From the NCBI GenBank assembly GCA_943788165.1, contig CALSPF010000002.1:747890-811889 (forward strand): a stretch of 64,000 nucleotides of DNA. The letters are read 5' to 3'. The notes beneath the pieces were generated by a model. It was not told where the DNA came from, did not search any database, and saw only the letters and a list, made by a program, of their open reading frames with translations. A program made the translations under genes and the position numbers. Positions within the stretch are counted from its first letter, which is position 1. Every line of letters begins with the position of its first letter. Source of the DNA: an uncultured Flavobacteriaceae bacterium. GTDB lineage: Bacteria > Bacteroidota > Bacteroidia > Flavobacteriales > Flavobacteriaceae. Shown one piece after another: positions 60,099-64,000 of this stretch.

Positions 60099-61658
60099 AT
60101 GCAATTTAAATTTAAACAATTATTTGCCGCCTTTTTTATGCTATTTTCTGCCCCTTTACTCGCGCAAGAAAAAGGAATAGATCAACAAATTGATGAGGCC
60201 TTCAAGCCTTTCTCAGACACTATTTCGAATATCATATTTTTTGAAGTTCTCGGAGCTCCCTTTGTATTAATCCTACTTGTGGGAAGTGCTTTGTTCTTCA
60301 CCATTTATTTTGGTTTTGTCAATATTAGAAGATTTCCAACGGCAATCAATGTTGTTAGGGGGAAATACGATGAATTAGATTATGCACATGAAACGTCAGG
60401 TAAAGACGCAGACGAAAATAAAGAAGGAGAGGTAACGCATTTTCAAGCGCTTGCCACCGCTGTTTCTGGAACGGTTGGTAATGGAAACATTGCCGGTGTT
60501 GCATTGGCCATCGCATTGGGTGGACCTGGCGCAACTTTCTGGATGATAGTTTGTGGTTTATTGGGTATGTCCTCAAAATTTGTAGAGTGTACCCTGGGTG
60601 TCCAATACCGTGATGTTGGTGAAGATGGAGCTATTTATGGTGGCCCCATGTACTATATCAGTAAGGGTTTAAAAGAAAAAGGATTTACCGTTTTAGGTAA
60701 AGTTGCCGCAGTGTTTTTTGCTGTTTTTTGTATTGGCGGTTCTTTTGGTGGTGGAAATGCTGCACAATCTAACCAAGCTACAATTGTTTTAAAAGACCTA
60801 TTTGCTCTTGAAAGCTCTGCTGCTGGTTTTTGGATTGGCGTTGTCTTGGCAATACTTGTTGGAGTAATCATTATTGGAGGAATTAAGAGAATTGCTCAGG
60901 TAACTGAAAAAGTAGTCCCTTTAATGGCGGTAATGTATATCGCTGCCTGTCTCTATATAATACTAAGTAACTTTACTTTAATCGATGATGCTGTTTCATT
61001 GATAATTACAGAAGCATTTAACCCAACAGCAATAGGTGTGGGTAGTTTAATAGGGGTTTTACTGGTTGGTTTCAAAAGAGCTGCTTTTTCTAACGAAGCG
61101 GGTGCAGGATCTGCCTCTATTGCACACTCGGCTGTTAAAACAAAATACTCCGCTTCAGAAGGATTGGTTGCGCTATTAGAGCCATTTATAGACACCGTAG
61201 TTATCTGTACCATGACAGCTTTGGTGATTGTTATTTTTAACTTTGGAGGTGCTTTCCAATATGGAGGCGAGGGAGCAGTGATGATCGATGGTGTTGCCTA
61301 TGAAGGAGCAGGGATTACTTCCTTAGCTTTTGCTCAATACATCCCTTATTCAAATGTGTTTTTAACAATAGCCGTTGTGCTATTTGCTGTATCTACCATG
61401 ATTTCTTGGTCATACTACGGATTACAATCATGGAAATATTTATTTGGTAGAGGTAAAACAGCTGATTTGGTGTACAAATTAATGTTCTTAACATTCGTTA
61501 TCATCGGAGCTTCTGCTAGCATGAATTCTATCTGGGCTTTCTCTGATGCTATGATATTTGCCATGGTGTTCCCTAACATGATAGGGTTATTCTTCTTGTT
61601 CCCAAAAGTGAAACAAGAATTGAATCGCTACCTAGAGGCCATCAGTGGAATAAAATAA
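60099..61658 (+). CDS. Alanine/glycine:cation symporter (AgcS family)
   Basis: 519 aa with about eleven membrane segments. Family signatures: the GTVGNGNIAGVALAIALGGPGA stretch (in part), GMSSKFVECTLGVQYR, GGPMYYISKGL, FSNEAGAGSASIAHSA. It imports Ala or Gly with Na+, fitting the Na+-based energetics set by NQR. An extra N-terminal hydrophobic stretch (FFMLFSAPLLAQ) looks like a signal peptide. A terminator hairpin follows eight bases... within the next gene's start. Confidence 0.92.
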   Translation: MQFKFKQLFAAFFMLFSAPLLAQEKGIDQQIDEAFKPFSDTISNIIFFEVLGAPFVLILLVGSALFFTIYFGFVNIRRFPTAINVVRGKYDELDYAHETSGKDADENKEGEVTHFQALATAVSGTVGNGNIAGVALAIALGGPGATFWMIVCGLLGMSSKFVECTLGVQYRDVGEDGAIYGGPMYYISKGLKEKGFTVLGKVAAVFFAVFCIGGSFGGGNAAQSNQATIVLKDLFALESSAAGFWIGVVLAILVGVIIIGGIKRIAQVTEKVVPLMAVMYIAACLYIILSNFTLIDDAVSLIITEAFNPTAIGVGSLIGVLLVGFKRAAFSNEAGAGSASIAHSAVKTKYSASEGLVALLEPFIDTVVICTMTALVIVIFNFGGAFQYGGEGAVMIDGVAYEGAGITSLAFAQYIPYSNVFLTIAVVLFAVSTMISWSYYGLQSWKYLFGRGKTADLVYKLMFLTFVIIGASASMNSIWAFSDAMIFAMVFPNMIGLFFLFPKVKQELNRYLEAISGIK

Positions 61659-61665
61659 AATTCAA

Positions 61666-62490
61666 ATGTCTTACAAAACCGCTCATCGTTTTTCCCTAAT
61701 GCGAAAAACAAGAGCGGTTTTTTTTATGCTTATAATTTTGGTAGGAATGCAAGTTTATTTCTATTTCCAGAAAACCCCGGAAGTAACCGATTTTGTTCAC
61801 TATGATCGCGCCCTACAAATACAGTTGGATTCAATTAAAAAATTAACGAGCACACGAAAAATATTCCCCTTCAATCCAAATTTCATTACAGATCAACGCG
61901 GGTATTTTCTCGGCATGAGTACGTCAGAAATAGATCGGTTGCACCACTTTAGAGCAGCAAATAAGTGGATACAATCTGCACAGGAGTTTCAGGTTGTGAC
62001 AAAGGTCAGCAACGCATGGCTCAGAAAATTTTCGCCCTACTTTAACTTTCCCACTTTTGAAAACTCAACCAAGAAGACTAAAGCAAAGGAGGTAAAACTC
62101 AGTATTGATCTCAATACTGCTAGTGCGAAAGAATTGACCGTTGTTCGCGGAATTGGGGCAGTGTTGAGTGAGCGAATCATTAAGTACAGGAAACGTATTC
62201 AAGGCTTTTCTAGTCTTGATCAGTTGGACGAAGTTTATGGATTGAAACCAGAAGTATTGGAGCGATTGAAGCAGCAACTAACCCTCAATACACCCACGCA
62301 AATTCAAAAAATTTCAATTGACAATGCCAGTCTTGAAGAGCTTATGGCACTTCCTTATTTGACTAAAACAGAAGCAAAAAAGATTATTTCACTGCGCACT
62401 AAACAGGGAACAATTAACTTGGTTGATTTAGCGAGAATCGAAGGATTTGGTGCCTTAAAAATTAAAAGATTAACCCTATATTTGTTTTAA
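61666..62490 (+). CDS. Helix-hairpin-helix protein, membrane-anchored
   Basis: 274 aa. A single N-terminal membrane helix (AVFFMLIILVGMQVYFYF) is followed by ComEA-like helix-hairpin-helix repeats: IDLNTASAKELTVVRGIGAVLSERI, then IDNASLEELMALPYLTKTEAKKI and LARIEGFGALKIKRL in part. Such domains bind DNA non-specifically; a role in DNA uptake is possible but ComEC is not nearby. The first 20 codons contain a transcription terminator. Start at 61666 fits family N-termini (HRFS...R..FF). Confidence 0.8.
   Translation: MSYKTAHRFSLMRKTRAVFFMLIILVGMQVYFYFQKTPEVTDFVHYDRALQIQLDSIKKLTSTRKIFPFNPNFITDQRGYFLGMSTSEIDRLHHFRAANKWIQSAQEFQVVTKVSNAWLRKFSPYFNFPTFENSTKKTKAKEVKLSIDLNTASAKELTVVRGIGAVLSERIIKYRKRIQGFSSLDQLDEVYGLKPEVLERLKQQLTLNTPTQIQKISIDNASLEELMALPYLTKTEAKKIISLRTKQGTINLVDLARIEGFGALKIKRLTLYLF
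61675..61725 (+). terminator. Terminator of the symporter gene, inside the next ORF
   Basis: AAAACCGCTC (61675-61684) pairs with GAGCGGTTTT (61712-61721), with an inner stem GTTTTTC/GAAAAAC and a T run. It lies 16 bases after the symporter stop and within codons 4-20 of the helix-hairpin-helix gene. Confidence 0.8.
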
Positions 62491-62502
62491 AAATAAGCTA
62501 GG

Positions 62503-63663
62503 ATGGAAATACCAATAATGGTCTCTATGCATGAAACTGAATCCTATAAAATGGTTGCTGATTCTGCCAAAGAATTTGCCGAAAAGAACTTAGGCCCTCA
62601 TGTGATGGAATGGGATGAAAAGCAACATTTCCCTGTTGATGTAATGCGAATTGCAGGTCAGCTAGGTTTTTTGGGCGTTATTATACCCGAAGAATATGGT
62701 GGATCAGGATTGAGTTATCACGAGTATATTTCTATTATTGAGCAAATCTCCATTGTTGACCCTTCCATTGGATTGTCTGTAGCAGCGCACAATTCGTTGT
62801 GTACAAATCATATTTACCTTTTTGGCACCGAGGCCCAACGCTGTAAGTGGTTGCCAAAATTATCTTCTGGGGAACACATTGGTGCATGGGGATTGACAGA
62901 ACACAATACTGGTTCTGATGCTAAGGGGATGTCAACAACAGCCAAGAAAGATGGTGATGATTGGATCCTTAATGGAACAAAAAACTTCATTACCCATGGA
63001 AAAAGTGGCGATATAGCAGTTGTTGTTGCCCGCAACGGAGACAAAGGCGACAACCACGGAATGACTGCCTTTGTGGTTGAAAGAGGTACAGCTGGTTTTA
63101 CGGCAGGGAAGAAAGAGAATAAATTGGGTATGCGTGCATCTGAAACCGCAGAAATGGTTTTTAATAATTGCCGAATTCCAGACGAGAATAGGCTAGGTGA
63201 AATTGGCGAAGGCTTTATCCAGTCCATGAAGATATTGGACGGTGGGCGAATTTCTATTGGAGCCCTTTCATTGGGTATCGCCAAAGGTGCTTATCAGGCA
63301 TCCTTAAAGTACTCCAAAGAACGCCATCAGTTTGGGAAAGCAATCAGTAGTTTTCAAGCGATTTCGTTTAAATTGGCTGATATGGCGACCGAAATCGAAG
63401 CCTCGGAATTGTTGTTGCACAAAGCAGCAAGTGATAAAATACAAGGGAAGAATATCACCAAAATTGGCGCAATGGCTAAGATGTATGCTTCTGAGGCTTG
63501 CGTGAAAATTTCTAGTGAAGCTGTGCAAATACATGGAGGTTATGGCTTTACAAAAGACTATCCAGTCGAGAAATTTTACCGTGATTCCAAACTATGTACC
63601 ATAGGTGAGGGGACGACTGAAATTCAAAAACTGGTCATTTCAAGAGATATATTAAAGAATTAA
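62503..63663 (+). CDS. Acyl-CoA dehydrogenase
   Basis: 386 aa FAD enzyme of fatty acid or branched-chain amino acid oxidation. AWGLTEHNTGSDA is the FAD/substrate signature, IHGGYGFTKDYPVEKFYRD the second signature, and GEGTTEIQ the catalytic Glu region. Acyl-chain preference not determinable. It precedes rpsU, a common flavobacterial arrangement. Confidence 0.93.
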   Translation: MEIPIMVSMHETESYKMVADSAKEFAEKNLGPHVMEWDEKQHFPVDVMRIAGQLGFLGVIIPEEYGGSGLSYHEYISIIEQISIVDPSIGLSVAAHNSLCTNHIYLFGTEAQRCKWLPKLSSGEHIGAWGLTEHNTGSDAKGMSTTAKKDGDDWILNGTKNFITHGKSGDIAVVVARNGDKGDNHGMTAFVVERGTAGFTAGKKENKLGMRASETAEMVFNNCRIPDENRLGEIGEGFIQSMKILDGGRISIGALSLGIAKGAYQASLKYSKERHQFGKAISSFQAISFKLADMATEIEASELLLHKAASDKIQGKNITKIGAMAKMYASEACVKISSEAVQIHGGYGFTKDYPVEKFYRDSKLCTIGEGTTEIQKLVISRDILKN

Positions 63664-63695
63664 CTATTCATGGCAAATAATTGATTTAAAGCAGT

Positions 63696-63727
63696 TATAT
63701 TTGCACACATTTTAAAAGAGAGGAGGT
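63696..63727 (+). promoter_or_regulatory. rpsU -7 box and exceptional Shine-Dalgarno sequence
   Basis: TATATTTG (63696-63703) is a -7 box. AGAGGAGGT ends at 63727; AGGAGGT (63721-63727) is complementary to the 16S 3' end and sits eight bases before the ATG at 63736. Strong SD sequences are rare in this phylum; rpsU is a known exception in F. johnsoniae. Confidence 0.8.
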
Positions 63728-63735
63728 TACGTTTT

Positions 63736-63931
63736 ATGTTAATAATACCAATAAAAGAAGGAGAGAACATCGATAGAGCGCTCAAGCGTTTTTAAACGAA
63801 AATTCGACAAGACAGGCGGAATGCGCCAGTTACGTGCACGCAAACAATTCTTAAAGCCTTCTGTGAAAAACAGAGCTAAGATTCAGAAAGCACAATACAT
63901 CCAAGGCTTACGCGACGCAGAAATGCAGTAA
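63736..63931 (+). CDS. rpsU: 30S ribosomal protein bS21, requiring a +1 frameshift
   Basis: The first frame reads MLIIPIKEGENIDRALKRF and meets TAA at 63793-63795. Skipping one T gives AAA at 63794 and the rest of bS21 (KRKFDKTGGMRQLRARKQFL..., 64 residues in total) ending at TAA 63929-63931. The site reads CGT TTT TAA A: the P-site codon TTT can slip one base to a second TTT, with a stop codon in the A site, as in prfB. bS21 helps sequester the anti-SD in Bacteroidota ribosomes, so its own SD suggests autoregulation. A one-base sequencing error in the T run is the alternative. Missed by the ORF track. Confidence 0.85.
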
Positions 63932-63953
63932 GCAAATTGTGTTAAATAATTTC

Positions 63954-63997
63954 AACGTTGTGGTAAAAGTTCTATCTTTCACCACAACGTTTTTTTA
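63954..63997 (+). terminator. rpsU terminator
   Basis: AACGTTGTGGT (63954-63964) pairs with ACCACAACGTT (63981-63991), an 11-bp perfect stem, followed by a T run. Confidence 0.88.
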
Positions 63998-64000
63998 TGT

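Noticed and set aside
1-64000. tRNA, rRNA, riboswitch, CRISPR or origin of replication
   Set aside because: No T-loop GGTTCGAATCC-type sequence, rRNA segment, known riboswitch core or repeat-spacer array was recognised by eye; a covariance-model search was not possible here.

Overview
The window is a chromosomal segment of a Bacteroidota bacterium, most likely a marine-type member of the Flavobacteriia. The evidence is the gene content (type IX secretion plug protein, DUF1573 and DUF2851 proteins, ribosomal protein bTHX, Na+-NQR operon), the flavobacterial gene order birA / rsfS-ftsH-LUD-cdsA-psd, the AT-rich sequence, the near absence of Shine-Dalgarno sequences (rpsU excepted), and several promoters of the Bacteroidota type (TTTG-N19-TAnnTTTG).

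Layout. 1-2758: a minus-strand group of a short-chain dehydrogenase (cut by the window edge), a fatty acid hydroxylase fused to two CDGSH Fe-S motifs, and an amidase lipoprotein. 2851-6982: the aromatic amino acid operon pheA / aminotransferase / tyrA / DAHP synthase-chorismate mutase, preceded by a complete Phe/Tyr attenuator (promoter, leader peptide, antiterminator, terminator). 7013-15989: a membrane protein, RhlE-type helicase, aspartate aminotransferase, lipid desaturase, rsmG, a decayed thioredoxin-like gene, pruA, apaG and the T9SS plug gene. 16105-23505: nqrABCDEF, a small conserved gene and apbE, which is expected to attach FMN to NqrB and NqrC. 23593-25416: a surface/tail-fibre-like gene with two in-frame stops. 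25419-47848: mostly housekeeping genes (map, gpmI, rsgA, dtd, murB, valS, psd, cdsA, ftsH, rsfS, birA, pyrE, coaD, ddl, rluD, yaaA, bTHX). 48569-50400: the one accessory island, with a RAYT transposase flanked by three REP-like repeats, a small lipoprotein whose end is supplied by one of those repeats, and a single-gene integron-like cassette bounded by GTTAGGTGC and GCGCCTAAC. 50488-56915: a complete trp operon on the minus strand (trpE-G-D-C-F-B-A) with a Trp-Trp leader peptide and attenuator; trpE is interrupted by two frameshifts. 56951-58174: a marR-yceI-micro-CDGSH operon with a palindromic operator. 58191-63931: rhodanese, DUF2851, PspC, a sodium:alanine symporter, a helix-hairpin-helix protein, acyl-CoA dehydrogenase and rpsU.

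The most notable signals are the rpsU gene, which has a near-perfect Shine-Dalgarno sequence and can make bS21 only after a +1 shift at TTT TAA A (prfB-like in logic, but a sequence error is possible); the two ribosome-mediated attenuators; the REP/RAYT island with the adjacent attC-like cassette; and a set of broken reading frames (trpE twice, the tail-fibre-like gene twice, the thioredoxin-like gene once) that need read-level checking. No tRNA, rRNA, CRISPR array or replication origin was recognised.
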